DNA of 64,000 bases from Nocardia huaxiensis (GTDB lineage: Bacteria; Actinomycetota; Actinomycetes; Mycobacteriales; Mycobacteriaceae). Location: NCBI RefSeq assembly GCF_013744875.1, contig NZ_CP059399.1, forward strand, positions 2,728,001-2,792,000, given 5' to 3'. The notes under the pieces are model-generated. The model worked only from the letters and a program-made list of their open reading frames with translations, searched no databases and was not told the origin of the DNA. The translations under genes were made by a program, and so were the position numbers. Within the stretch, counting starts at the first letter, position 1, and each line of letters opens with the position of its first letter. Below, in pieces: positions 1 to 7,804 of the stretch.

Positions 1-1120
1 CGTCCGTGAGGTGGATGGGCCACGAGCGGAGAAAGGGATCTGCGCCGAGGGCGGTGGCGTGCTCGTGCAGGGCTGCGGAAATACTGCCGGGGGTATTTGC
101 GGATGTGTCGCTCGAAGTGGGTGGAATTGTGGTGAATGGTTCGGGATTCGCGTGGCGAATTCCCCAGATGGCGCGCAGGGGTGCGGCATTGGGGTAGAAG
201 TGCAGGTCCGCGTCGACCAGGTGGCCGGGGAAGGGGGTGTCGGGCGGGAAGCTGGGGCCGCCGTGGTGGTGGTCGAGCAGCAGGGCCCAGCGGCCGGTGG
301 TGCGGCCGCGCAGCCAGACGCGGCGGGTGTAGATGTTCGCCTCGCTGGTGACGCGCTGGCCCACGACCATCCACTGGTCGCGCACGGGTGGTTCGGCGCG
401 TACGGCCTCCGCCGGTTGGGGGTAGCCGATGTGGGCGCGGACGCTGGCCCGCAGCGCGGGGGAGAGGGCGTCGATGCGGCGGTGCGCGGTGCTCAGCAGG
501 TGCAGGCGCGCGAATTCGGTGAGCAGCAGCTGCGGCCAGTTCGAGTGCGCGGCCAGCACCGGCAGGTGGCGCAGCGCGGCGGCCACTCCCGGGGCCTGGG
601 CGTCGACCATGCGGGCGGCCACGGTCTCGAAGGTCCGGATCGAACGGTCGGTCTGGGCCAGGCCGGTGCGGACCTGATCGGTGAGCCAGGTGTCCAGATC
701 GGCCAGGCCGGCGGTGACGCGGGCGCGGCGCTGATCGGCCGTGGCCGGGTTGGCGGTGCGCGACTTCGCTTCCGGGGCGGGCTTTTTCGCCTCCCGGGCG
801 GCGCGGCCCGCGAGCCACTCGGCGGCGAAATCGGCCACCGTATCGGTCTCCGGCGCGCCGCCCTCGGACCAGGTGAGCAGCAGTCCCAGTGCGTGCTTGC
901 ACGGGAACTTGCGGCTCGGGCAGGAGCACTTGTACGCGGGTCCGGACGTGTCGACGATGGTCTGATACGGCCGGCTGCCGCTGCCTTTGCACAGCCCCCA
1001 CAGGGCGGTGCCGTGCTGTCCGGTGCCACTCCACTTGCCGCGCAGCTTGCGGGCGGCGGTGAGCGATGCGGCATCCGGTGCGAGCGCCGTGATCTGATCG
1101 GCGGTCCAGGCGGTGGTCAT
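1..1120 (-). CDS. SWIM zinc finger domain protein (partial, continues past the left edge)
   Basis: The reading frame opens at an ATG at 1118-1120 and stays open to base 1, so the C-terminus lies outside the window. The N-terminal region carries a SWIM-type zinc finger of the form CxCx(6)CxH: Cys65, Cys67, Cys74 and His76 in the stretch CSCPSRKFPCKH. SWIM domains are proposed DNA-, RNA- or protein-binding modules. Residues from about 110 onward are Ala/Arg-rich and lack a motif I recognise. A purine-rich GGAAGGGGGATCG precedes the start and contains a good ribosome binding site. The forward strand carries a long open frame here, but it has no recognisable domain and is a high-GC shadow. Function beyond the finger is unknown. 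Confidence 0.85.
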   Translation of the reverse strand, partial: MTTAWTADQITALAPDAASLTAARKLRGKWSGTGQHGTALWGLCKGSGSRPYQTIVDTSGPAYKCSCPSRKFPCKHALGLLLTWSEGGAPETDTVADFAAEWLAGRAAREAKKPAPEAKSRTANPATADQRRARVTAGLADLDTWLTDQVRTGLAQTDRSIRTFETVAARMVDAQAPGVAAALRHLPVLAAHSNWPQLLLTEFARLHLLSTAHRRIDALSPALRASVRAHIGYPQPAEAVRAEPPVRDQWMVVGQRVTSEANIYTRRVWLRGRTTGRWALLLDHHHGGPSFPPDTPFPGHLVDADLHFYPNAAPLRAIWGIRHANPEPFTTIPPTSSDTSANTPGSISAALHEHATALGADPFLRSWPIHLTD

Positions 1121-1225
1121 CGATCCCCCTTCCTTCGTTGCCCTGATTTCTATCGCAGGGCACCGACAAGTGGGGGACGGCCGCGGCGAACCACGTTGCG
1201 GTTGCTGAGATTTCGCCACAAATAG

Positions 1226-1252
1226 ATGTGAAACATCAATTCACATTGTGAA
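1226..1252. promoter_or_regulatory. palindromic operator-like cluster of TGTGAA/TTCACA half-sites
   Basis: ATGTGAA (1226-1232) and TTCACAT (1240-1246) form a perfect inverted repeat with a 7-nt spacer. TTCACA (1240-1245) also pairs with TGTGAA (1247-1252) across one base. Three half-sites therefore sit in an AT-rich patch between the SWIM gene and the short forward ORF. The spacing does not match the CRP consensus of TGTGA-N6-TCACA. The regulator is unknown. The rest of 1121-1315 shows nothing else recognisable. Confidence 0.4.
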
Positions 1253-1315
1253 ATGGCTTGTAATAACAGTTCTTCGGCTCTATTCGGGGAATGCGATGAG
1301 CGCTACCGTTGATTC

Positions 1316-1426
1316 ATGAGTCCCTCGACCGTGTTGACCATCGCGAGTACGGGATCCGCCATCGCCATGAACCTGCTGTCCCTCGGGTCGAACGTGCTGA
1401 GCCTGTTCGGTCTCCTACTTCCCTGA
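1316..1426 (+). CDS. possible small hydrophobic peptide, 36 aa
   Basis: An ATG at 1316 opens a 36-residue frame ending in TGA at 1424-1426. The product is dominated by Ser, Leu and small residues and could form a single membrane helix (Ala/Met/Leu-rich from about residue 15). No strong ribosome binding site is visible, and no family is recognised. It sits just downstream of the TGTGAA palindrome cluster and 30 nt before the SelT-like gene, so it may be a leader peptide or chance. Kept at low confidence. Confidence 0.2.
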   Translation: MSPSTVLTIASTGSAIAMNLLSLGSNVLSLFGLLLP

Positions 1427-1456
1427 GGTTCGCCCGCGCCCGGTAGGGTGCCCGAT

Positions 1457-1726
1457 ATGTCCCGCGTTGCCATCGAGTACTGCACGCAATGCCGCTGGCT
1501 GCTTCGCGCGAGCTGGATGGCGCAGGAGTTGCTGAGCACCTTCGCCACCGATCTGTCCGAGGTCGCGCTCGTGCCCGGCGAAGGCGGTGTGTTCCGCATC
1601 ACCGTCGACGGCGAGCAGATCTGGGAACGCAAGGCGGACGGCGGTTTTCCCGATATCGCCGTGCTCAAACAGCGCGTCCGCGACCGGGTCGCACCCGGCC
1701 GCTCACTCGGTCACGCCGACCGCTGA
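1457..1726 (+). CDS. SelT/SelW/SelH family selenoprotein-like (Rdx) protein, Cys form
   Basis: This is an 89-residue thioredoxin-fold protein of the Rdx/SelT-SelW family. The N-terminal beta strand ends in a CxxC redox motif (Cys9-Thr-Gln-Cys12); selenoprotein members carry Sec in place of the second Cys. The rest fits the family pattern: a Trp/Leu-rich helix, a GEGGVFRI strand and a final KQRVRDRVAPG segment. The family is thought to act in thiol redox reactions, with unknown partners. I chose the ATG at 1457 because AGGG lies 8 nt upstream; a GTG at 1448 would add three residues. It is convergent with the FmdB-like gene, with one base between the two stops. Confidence 0.85.
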   Translation: MSRVAIEYCTQCRWLLRASWMAQELLSTFATDLSEVALVPGEGGVFRITVDGEQIWERKADGGFPDIAVLKQRVRDRVAPGRSLGHADR

Positions 1727-1727
1727 A

Positions 1728-1949
1728 TCAGGCGCAGCACCCGCCGCCGCAGCACCCGCCACCAGAGGGCGCGGGCGCGGACACCGGGGCGCTGCCGCCC
1801 CCGCGCGTCACCGTCCCGAAGGTGGTGAGCAGCTTCACGGTGTCCCCGTGCCCCTGCGGGCAGGCGGCCGGATCGGACGCCTCGGCCATGGGGCGGGTGA
1901 GTTCGAAGGTGTCGCCGCAGCTGCGGCACCGGTACGCGTAGCTCGGCAC
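1728..1949 (-). CDS. FmdB family zinc ribbon protein
   Basis: This 73-residue protein matches the FmdB putative regulatory family: an N-terminal PSYAYRCRSCG segment with Cys8 and Cys11, then Cys30 and His34 (CPQGH) likely completing a zinc ribbon. The C-terminal tail is low-complexity Gly/Cys (GGGCCGGGCCA), with two Cys-Cys pairs that could bind metal. A GTG at 1947-1949 starts directly at the conserved ribbon; an upstream start would add over 50 residues with no family similarity. It is tail-to-tail with the SelT-like redox gene. The biological role of FmdB proteins is poorly defined; the name comes from formamidase operons. Confidence 0.8.
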   Translation of the reverse strand: MPSYAYRCRSCGDTFELTRPMAEASDPAACPQGHGDTVKLLTTFGTVTRGGGSAPVSAPAPSGGGCCGGGCCA

Positions 1950-2046
1950 GTCTTCAGGGTAGACGGTGCCACGCCGGTCGGGATGGGCGTACTCGTTCCA
2001 CTTCGATCGGTACCCTCGGTTTACGGAGTACGAGGAGGTTGGCAGC

Positions 2047-3609
2047 GTGAGCACTCGGTTCTTCGATGTCGAGACAGACGAGGACATCGCCCCCGTCGCC
2101 CGCACGACCTACGGTGATGTGCGCGGCAGCAGGCAGGGGCCGGTCGCGGTCTGGCGCGGCATCCCCTACGCGGCCGACACCGGCGGACCGAACCGATTCC
2201 GGCCACCACAGCCGCCGCAGCCCTGGGAGGGCGTGCGCGACTGCCTCGAATTCGGTGAGATCGCTCCGCAGTCCGCCGGATTCGTCCCGGTCGATTCGGG
2301 TCTGCGCATGGGCGAGGACTGCCTGTGGCTCAATGTCTGGGCCCCCGCGCAGTCCGCCGACGAACCGCGGCCGGTCATGGTGTGGATCCACGGCGGCGCG
2401 TTCTGCCTCGGCACCGCCGCCCAGGCCATCTACGACGGGCGCAAACTGGTCGAGACCGGCGATGTGATCGTGGTCGGCGTCAACTACCGGCTGGGCTCGC
2501 TCGGCTTCCTGGACCTGTCCTCGCTGGGCAGCGAGTTCACTCCGAACCTGGGGCTGCACGATCAGATCGCCGCCCTGGAATGGGTGCGCGACAATATCGC
2601 GGCCTTCGGCGGCGACCCGGGCAATGTCACCCTCTTCGGCGAATCCTCCGGCGCGGGCTGTGTCACCGCGCTGCTCACCTCACCGCGCAGTGCGGGCCTG
2701 TTCCATCGTGCCATCGCCCAATCACCGCCCGCCACCACGGTTTTCGGTGCGGAACGCGCGGCGGTGGTGGCCGAGCGCTATCTGGAACTGCTCGAGCTGA
2801 CGCCCGATCGGGCGAGCGAGATCCTCGAGATGCCGATCGAGCGGATCGTCAGCACCTCCGGCGTGCTGCTCGACGAGGTGCCCCGCCAGGAGCCGGGACG
2901 CCTGGCCGCGGTCCCGGTGGTGGACGGCGACATCCTGCCCACCTACCCGACCGAGCGCTTCCGCGAGGGCCGCTCGCATCGGGTGCCGCTCATCATCGGC
3001 ACCAATCGGGACGAGGCGTCACTGTTCCGGCTGTTCCGCTCGCCCATCATGCCGGTCACCCCGGACGCGGTGAACGCCATGCTGCGCAGCGTGGCGGTCG
3101 AGCATCCGGGGATGTCGCCCGAGCGCATTGCCGAAATCGCTTCCGCCTACGGTGATTTGAGCACAGCACGCAGCGCGATCACCATGTCCACCGACGCGGC
3201 GTTCCGGATGCCCTCGCACTGGGTGGCGGAAGCGCACTCGGAGCATTCACCGACCTGGATGTACCGCTTCGACCACGCCACCCCGATGCTGAAGGCGGCC
3301 CGGGTCGGCGCCGGGCACGCCACCGAATTGCCGTATGTCTTCGGCAATTTCGGCTCGTTCGACCGTGACCCCACCTTCTGGCTGGGCGGACGCAAAGCGG
3401 CGCAGGAGGTTTCGGGTCGCATGATGCGCCGCTGGCTGGCCTTCGCCGCCTACGGGGTCCCGGCCGCCATCGACGGCTCCAAGCACTGGCCGCCCTACAA
3501 CGCCTGCACCCGCAGCACCCTGGTCATCGACAATGCCGACCGCGTGGTCGACGACCCGGACCGCGACCGCAATTCGGTGTGGGGTGACCGGGCCGTCGGC
3601 TTCTACTGA
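2047..3609 (+). CDS. type B carboxylesterase
   Basis: This 520-residue alpha/beta hydrolase belongs to the carboxylesterase type B family and hydrolyses carboxylic esters. The oxyanion-hole motif HGGAF begins at His115. The nucleophile elbow GESSGAG places the catalytic Ser at 200. The acidic residue is probably Glu323 (GTNRDEA) and the catalytic His is about 424 (GAGHATELPYVFG), a complete triad. The GTG at 2047 is preceded by AGGAGG at 8 nt, so I prefer it to an upstream start at 1966. No signal peptide is visible, which suggests a cytoplasmic enzyme. It converges with the last P450 gene with four bases between; whether the esterase acts with the P450s is only a guess. Confidence 0.93.
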   Translation: MSTRFFDVETDEDIAPVARTTYGDVRGSRQGPVAVWRGIPYAADTGGPNRFRPPQPPQPWEGVRDCLEFGEIAPQSAGFVPVDSGLRMGEDCLWLNVWAPAQSADEPRPVMVWIHGGAFCLGTAAQAIYDGRKLVETGDVIVVGVNYRLGSLGFLDLSSLGSEFTPNLGLHDQIAALEWVRDNIAAFGGDPGNVTLFGESSGAGCVTALLTSPRSAGLFHRAIAQSPPATTVFGAERAAVVAERYLELLELTPDRASEILEMPIERIVSTSGVLLDEVPRQEPGRLAAVPVVDGDILPTYPTERFREGRSHRVPLIIGTNRDEASLFRLFRSPIMPVTPDAVNAMLRSVAVEHPGMSPERIAEIASAYGDLSTARSAITMSTDAAFRMPSHWVAEAHSEHSPTWMYRFDHATPMLKAARVGAGHATELPYVFGNFGSFDRDPTFWLGGRKAAQEVSGRMMRRWLAFAAYGVPAAIDGSKHWPPYNACTRSTLVIDNADRVVDDPDRDRNSVWGDRAVGFY

Positions 3610-3613
3610 CGGC

Positions 3614-4933
3614 TCACGCGGCGGCCGGCACCCGCTTGCCCAGGTGCACCGGCAGGTGCGCGTACCCGTGCAGGTTGAACTGCTCGCGCCGCTCGGGCGT
3701 GCCCGCCAGCCGCAGGTCCGGGAACTGCTCGAACAGCGTGCGCAGCGCATACGTGCCCTCCATGCGCGCCAGGCTCGCGCCCAGGCACACGTGCGGTCCG
3801 CTGGAGAACGACAGGTGCTCGCGCACATTCTTGCGGGTGATGTCGAAGGTGTGCGGATTCTCGAACACGCCCGGATCGCGATTGGCGCCCGCCAGAATCA
3901 TCACCACCACATTGCCGGGTTGCAGCGTCACGCCCGCGATCTCCAACTCGCACAGCGCCATTCGCGCTGTCGACTGCACCGGCGAATCGAACCGCAGGAT
4001 CTCCTCCACCGCCTGCGGCCACAGCCCCGGCTCGGCCAGCACCCGCTCCAGCTGATCCGGATGTGCCAGCAGCTGTGTCACGCCGTTGCCGATGAGGTTG
4101 ACCGTGGTCTCGAACCCCGCCCCGAACAGCAGGCTCGCGGTGGACTTCAGCTCGTCCGGGCCGAGTTCGTTCGCGGTGACCAGGCTGCTGAGAATATTGT
4201 CGCCCGGATTCACCCGCAGCTCCTCGATGAGATCGTCGAGGAACCGGTCCACTTCGTCGAGCGTGGCCGCGGCCGTCCGGTAGGTGCGCAGCGGCACCCC
4301 GAAATCCAGCAGCGGCGTCACCTTGTCGCCCCAGCCGAGGAACCGCTCCCGATTCTCGTGATCGACTCCCACCCCGAGCATTTCGGCGATCAGCGCCATG
4401 GGCAGATGCGCCGCGAACGACTCGATCAGATCGACGGTGCCATCGGACGGCAGCGCGTCCAGCAGCTCCGTCGTCACCGCCTCCACCTGCTGGCGCAGCT
4501 TGCCGATGGCGCGCGGGGTGAAGGCCGCCGACACCGACTTCCGCACCCGCGTGTGGTCGGGCGCGTCCAGCATGAGCAGCGACGGCGGATCCACCGGATT
4601 GGCCGGGAGGATGGCGCTGCGCAGCAGTTTGCGCATGCCCTCCGGCATGCCGGACTTGCCCGGCACATTGATCTCCGGCGTGATGAACGCGCCGAACCTG
4701 TTGTCGCGCAGAATGCTCCGGGTCAGCTCGTAGTCGACCGTCACCCAGTTGATGGAGGTCGGCACCAGTTTTCCGGCCCGCCGCAGCTCCTCGAGGATCG
4801 GGTACGGGTTCTCCCGTCCCTCCGCGCCCACCATGAGCCGGGCGAACGGTTCACCCTTGCGGGCCTTCGAACGCAGCATCGCGCGTGGCATGCCCTGTTC
4901 CATCGCCCATCGAAACCAATGCCGCGGCTTCAT
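3614..4933 (-). CDS. cytochrome P450, CYP140-like (paralogue 1 of 4)
   Basis: This 439-residue cytochrome P450 has all the usual landmarks: the I-helix oxygen-activation motif FGAGFETT, the K-helix ExxR in EEILRFDSPV, and the haem-binding loop SSGPHVCLGAS with Cys383 as axial ligand. The I-helix context AGFETTVNLIGNG and the LWPQAVEEILR segment resemble mycobacterial CYP140 as I remember it. It is the last of four same-strand paralogues and starts 25 nt after the stop of paralogue 2, so the two are probably co-transcribed. The ATG at 4933 follows GGAA at a suitable distance. It is the most divergent copy, seven residues longer and with a different N-terminus (KPRHWFRWAMEQG). No ferredoxin or reductase gene adjoins the array. 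Substrate unknown. Confidence 0.95.
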   Translation of the reverse strand: MKPRHWFRWAMEQGMPRAMLRSKARKGEPFARLMVGAEGRENPYPILEELRRAGKLVPTSINWVTVDYELTRSILRDNRFGAFITPEINVPGKSGMPEGMRKLLRSAILPANPVDPPSLLMLDAPDHTRVRKSVSAAFTPRAIGKLRQQVEAVTTELLDALPSDGTVDLIESFAAHLPMALIAEMLGVGVDHENRERFLGWGDKVTPLLDFGVPLRTYRTAAATLDEVDRFLDDLIEELRVNPGDNILSSLVTANELGPDELKSTASLLFGAGFETTVNLIGNGVTQLLAHPDQLERVLAEPGLWPQAVEEILRFDSPVQSTARMALCELEIAGVTLQPGNVVVMILAGANRDPGVFENPHTFDITRKNVREHLSFSSGPHVCLGASLARMEGTYALRTLFEQFPDLRLAGTPERREQFNLHGYAHLPVHLGKRVPAAA

Positions 4934-4958
4934 AATTCGTTCCACTTCCGGTAGAGAT

Positions 4959-6257
4959 TCAGACCCGTGCGTCCGCGCGCTGCCCGAGGCGCACCGGCAT
5001 TCGCGAGAATCCGTAGAGATTGACGAGCTGCCGGTGTTCCAGCGGCCCCTCGATGGAAAGGTCGGGGAAGGCGTCGAACAGCGAGCGCAGCGCGAACACT
5101 CCCTCCATGCGGGCCAGGGCCGCGCCCAGGCAGACGTGGATGCCATTGGAGAAACCCAGGTGATCCTTGGCATTCGGGCGTTCGATATCGAAGACGTCCG
5201 GATCGTCGAAGACCGCCGGGTCCCGGTTGGCGCCCGAGATGGACATGATCACGACCGTGCCCGCGGGCAGCGGGGTGCCCGCGATCTCGGTGTCGGACAG
5301 CGCCATTCGCGCGGTGATGCGCACCGGCGAGTCGAAGCGCAGGATCTCCTCGATCGCCTGCGACCACAGCGCCGGATTCTCGCGCAGCAGCGCCAGCTGA
5401 TCCGGATGCGCGAGCAGCTGGTACACGCCGTTGCCGATGAGGTTGACCGTGGTCTCGAAGCCCGCGCCCATGAGCAGCGCGGCGGTGCCCTTCAGCTCGT
5501 GATCGCTCAGGTCGCCGGCGGTGACCAGGCTGCTGAGAATATCCTCGCCGGGATCGCGGCGCAGTTTCTCGATGTGCCGGTCCAGGTACCCGTCCATGCC
5601 CATCTGTGATTCGACGGCATCGCGCCATTGCGGCCAGGAGACGCCGATGTCGAGCAGCGCCGTGATGCGATCGCCCCACTCCAGGAATTCGTCGCGGGAG
5701 GCGTCCGGGAACCCCAGCATCTCGGAGATGATGGCCACCGGCACCTGTGCTGCGAATCCGCGGATGAGATCGGGGGTCTCGGCGGCGGCCAGCCCATCGA
5801 GGAGTTCCTTGGTCACCGATTCCACCCGGGTGCGCAGCCGCGCGATGGCGTACGGCGTGAACGCGGACTGCACCGAGCGGCGCAGCCGGGTGTGCTCGGG
5901 CGGATCGGTCAGCAGCATGGACGGCGACTCGGCCGGATTGGGCGGGATGGGGGCATTGCGGATCATCTTGTGCGCCGCGTCCGGCATCTGCACGCCGTGG
6001 ATGGTGAACACACCCCAGCGGTCGTCGCGCAGAATCGTGCGCGTCACTTCGTAATCCGTGGTCGAGAAGCCGATCGGATTCGGCACCAGTTTGCCGCGCC
6101 GGCGCAGCTCCTCGATGTGCGGGAACGGATTCGCCAGCCCCTCGGCGCTACCGGTCAGCTTGCCGAACGGGTCGCCGCGCCAGGACTGCGCGCGCAGCAG
6201 TAATCGCGGCGCACCGTGCTCGAACAACCATCGAAACCGGTACCGTGCGCTCAACAT
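4959..6257 (-). CDS. cytochrome P450, CYP140-like (paralogue 2 of 4)
   Basis: This 432-residue P450 has the I-helix motif MGAGFETT, ExxR in EEILRFDSPV and the haem loop SNGIHVCLGAA with Cys376. The N-terminus (MLSARYRFRWLFEHG) closely matches paralogues 3 and 4, which points to recent tandem duplication. The ATG at 6257 is preceded by GAGGGAG; an in-frame upstream start at 6335 lacks such support. It lies upstream of paralogue 1 in a likely two-gene transcript and is separated from paralogue 3 by 108 nt. As a soluble actinobacterial class I P450 it would need an external ferredoxin and reductase. Substrate unknown; CYP140 is itself poorly characterised. Confidence 0.95.
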   Translation of the reverse strand: MLSARYRFRWLFEHGAPRLLLRAQSWRGDPFGKLTGSAEGLANPFPHIEELRRRGKLVPNPIGFSTTDYEVTRTILRDDRWGVFTIHGVQMPDAAHKMIRNAPIPPNPAESPSMLLTDPPEHTRLRRSVQSAFTPYAIARLRTRVESVTKELLDGLAAAETPDLIRGFAAQVPVAIISEMLGFPDASRDEFLEWGDRITALLDIGVSWPQWRDAVESQMGMDGYLDRHIEKLRRDPGEDILSSLVTAGDLSDHELKGTAALLMGAGFETTVNLIGNGVYQLLAHPDQLALLRENPALWSQAIEEILRFDSPVRITARMALSDTEIAGTPLPAGTVVIMSISGANRDPAVFDDPDVFDIERPNAKDHLGFSNGIHVCLGAALARMEGVFALRSLFDAFPDLSIEGPLEHRQLVNLYGFSRMPVRLGQRADARV

Positions 6258-6365
6258 TCGCGACTCCCTCGCAGTAGGAAGTTGACACGTTACTGAAATC
6301 CGTTGGGGCGGAGAACAAACCACGGACGGAATCACAGTTCATACCGGGGTAGGACGGCGGGACGG

Positions 6366-7664
6366 TCACACCGGGGCGCTCACCCGCTTTCCGAGCCGCA
6401 CCGGCATGTGCTCGTAGCCGTACAGCGTGTAGAGCCGACGGCGGGTGGGCGCGCCCGCGAGCGTCAGATCCGGGTAGCGTTCGAACAGCGAGCGCAGCGC
6501 GTGCGTGGCCTCCATGCGCGCCAGGCTCGCCCCGAGACAGATGTGGATGCCACTCGAAAACGACAGGTGGTCTTTGGCATTCGCGCGGGTGATGTCGAAA
6601 GCGTCGGGGTTCTCGAACTTCCGGGGATCCCGGTTGGCGCCGGTCAGCGAGATGACCACCACGCGGCCCCGGCGCAGGCGGATATCACCGGCTTCGGTGT
6701 CGGACAGGGCCATTCGCCCGGTGAGCGTGATCGGCGCGTCGTAGCGCAGGATCTCCTCGACCGCCTGCGGCCACAGCGCCGGATCCGCCCGCAGCAGGGC
6801 CAGCTGATCGGGATTCTCGCGCAGCCGGAACACGCCGTTGCCGATGAGGTTGACCGTGGTCTCGAAGCCCGCGCCCATCAGCAGGGTCGCGGTGGCCTTG
6901 AGCTCGCGGTCGTCGAGGTCGCCGTCGCGCACCAGGCTGCTCAGGATGTCCTCGCCCGGTTCCCGGCGCAGCCGCGCGATGTGCGTGTCCAGGTAGCCGT
7001 CCATGACCCGCATGGATTCGACCGCGTCCCGCCACTGCCGCCAGGAGATGCCGAAATCCAGCAGCGGTGTGGTCCGGTCGCCCCAGGCCAGGAAGCGGTC
7101 CTTGGATTCCTGTGGGAAGCCGAGCATGTCGGAGATGATGGCGATGGGCAGCTGAGCGGCGAAATCGGTGATCAGATCGGCGGATCCGTGCTCGGGCAGC
7201 CGGTCGAGCAGCTCGGCGGTGACCGCCTCGACCCGGTCGCGCAGCCGGGCGATGGCGCGCGGGGTGAACGCCTTGGACACCGACTTGCGCAGGCGAGTGT
7301 GATCGGGCGGATCGAGCGCCAGCATGGACGGCCCCTCCACCGGATTGGGCGGCAGCTCGGCGTTGCCCAGGAAGCGCTGCAGGGCGTCCGGCACCGCCGT
7401 CTTGTCGAGGCCGAGGACCCCGAAAGTACTGTCCCGCAGGATGCTTCGCGAGATCTCGTAATCGCTGGTGACCCAGGCGAACGGGGTGCGGTACATGCGT
7501 CCCCGCGCGCGGATCGCCTCGATGAACGGGTGCGGATCGTGCAGGCCGGCCGGGCTCGCGATCAGGCTGCCCACGGGATCGCCGCGATAGCCCTGCCAGC
7601 GCAGCAGCGTTCGCGGCAGTCCCTGATCGAACAGCCACCTGACCCGGTATCGCGAACTCAGCAT
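6366..7664 (-). CDS. cytochrome P450, CYP140-like (paralogue 3 of 4)
   Basis: This 432-residue P450 starts MLSSRYRVRWLFDQG, nearly the same as paralogue 2. The I-helix reads MGAGFETT, the K-helix ExxR lies in EEILRYDAPI, and the haem loop SSGIHICLGAS carries Cys376. It has the shared CYP140-like PPDHTRLRKSVS segment before the C-helix region. The gene is flanked by 108 nt on its downstream side and 140 nt upstream, and a strong hairpin (7736-7773) separates it from paralogue 4, so it may have its own promoter. All catalytic residues are present, so each paralogue should be active; the binding-site regions differ, which suggests different substrates. Confidence 0.95.
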   Translation of the reverse strand: MLSSRYRVRWLFDQGLPRTLLRWQGYRGDPVGSLIASPAGLHDPHPFIEAIRARGRMYRTPFAWVTSDYEISRSILRDSTFGVLGLDKTAVPDALQRFLGNAELPPNPVEGPSMLALDPPDHTRLRKSVSKAFTPRAIARLRDRVEAVTAELLDRLPEHGSADLITDFAAQLPIAIISDMLGFPQESKDRFLAWGDRTTPLLDFGISWRQWRDAVESMRVMDGYLDTHIARLRREPGEDILSSLVRDGDLDDRELKATATLLMGAGFETTVNLIGNGVFRLRENPDQLALLRADPALWPQAVEEILRYDAPITLTGRMALSDTEAGDIRLRRGRVVVISLTGANRDPRKFENPDAFDITRANAKDHLSFSSGIHICLGASLARMEATHALRSLFERYPDLTLAGAPTRRRLYTLYGYEHMPVRLGKRVSAPV

Positions 7665-7735
7665 CGCGGACTCCCGTCCTCGTCGGATGTATCCACGGTA
7701 CGGAAAGCGCCTGCGGTGGAGAACAGTCCGAAGAC

Positions 7736-7773
7736 GGACGGTTCTCTCCCACTACGGTAGGAGAGAACCGTCC
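7736..7773 (-). terminator. hairpin terminator after P450 paralogue 4
   Basis: GGACGGTTCTCTCC (7736-7749) pairs perfectly with GGAGAGAACCGTCC (7760-7773) around a 10-nt loop. It begins 31 nt after the stop codon of P450 paralogue 4, read on the minus strand. No long U-tract follows, which is usual in actinomycetes. It probably ends or attenuates that transcript before paralogue 3. Confidence 0.6.
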
Positions 7774-7804
7774 GAGCGGATGCGCGGTGATCTCGGGCGG
7801 ATCG

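Noticed and set aside
11..1225. A 404-residue forward frame over the SWIM gene
   Set aside because: It is antisense to a clear SWIM-domain protein and reads as Gly/Ala/Arg-rich low-complexity sequence with no motif; high GC gives long open frames.
1226..1252. A CRP binding site
   Set aside because: The TGTGA/TCACA halves are 9 nt apart instead of the required 6.
1457..1726. Selenocysteine (in-frame UGA) in the SelT-like gene
   Set aside because: The CxxC motif encodes Cys at both positions and no UGA lies in frame, so no Sec is needed.
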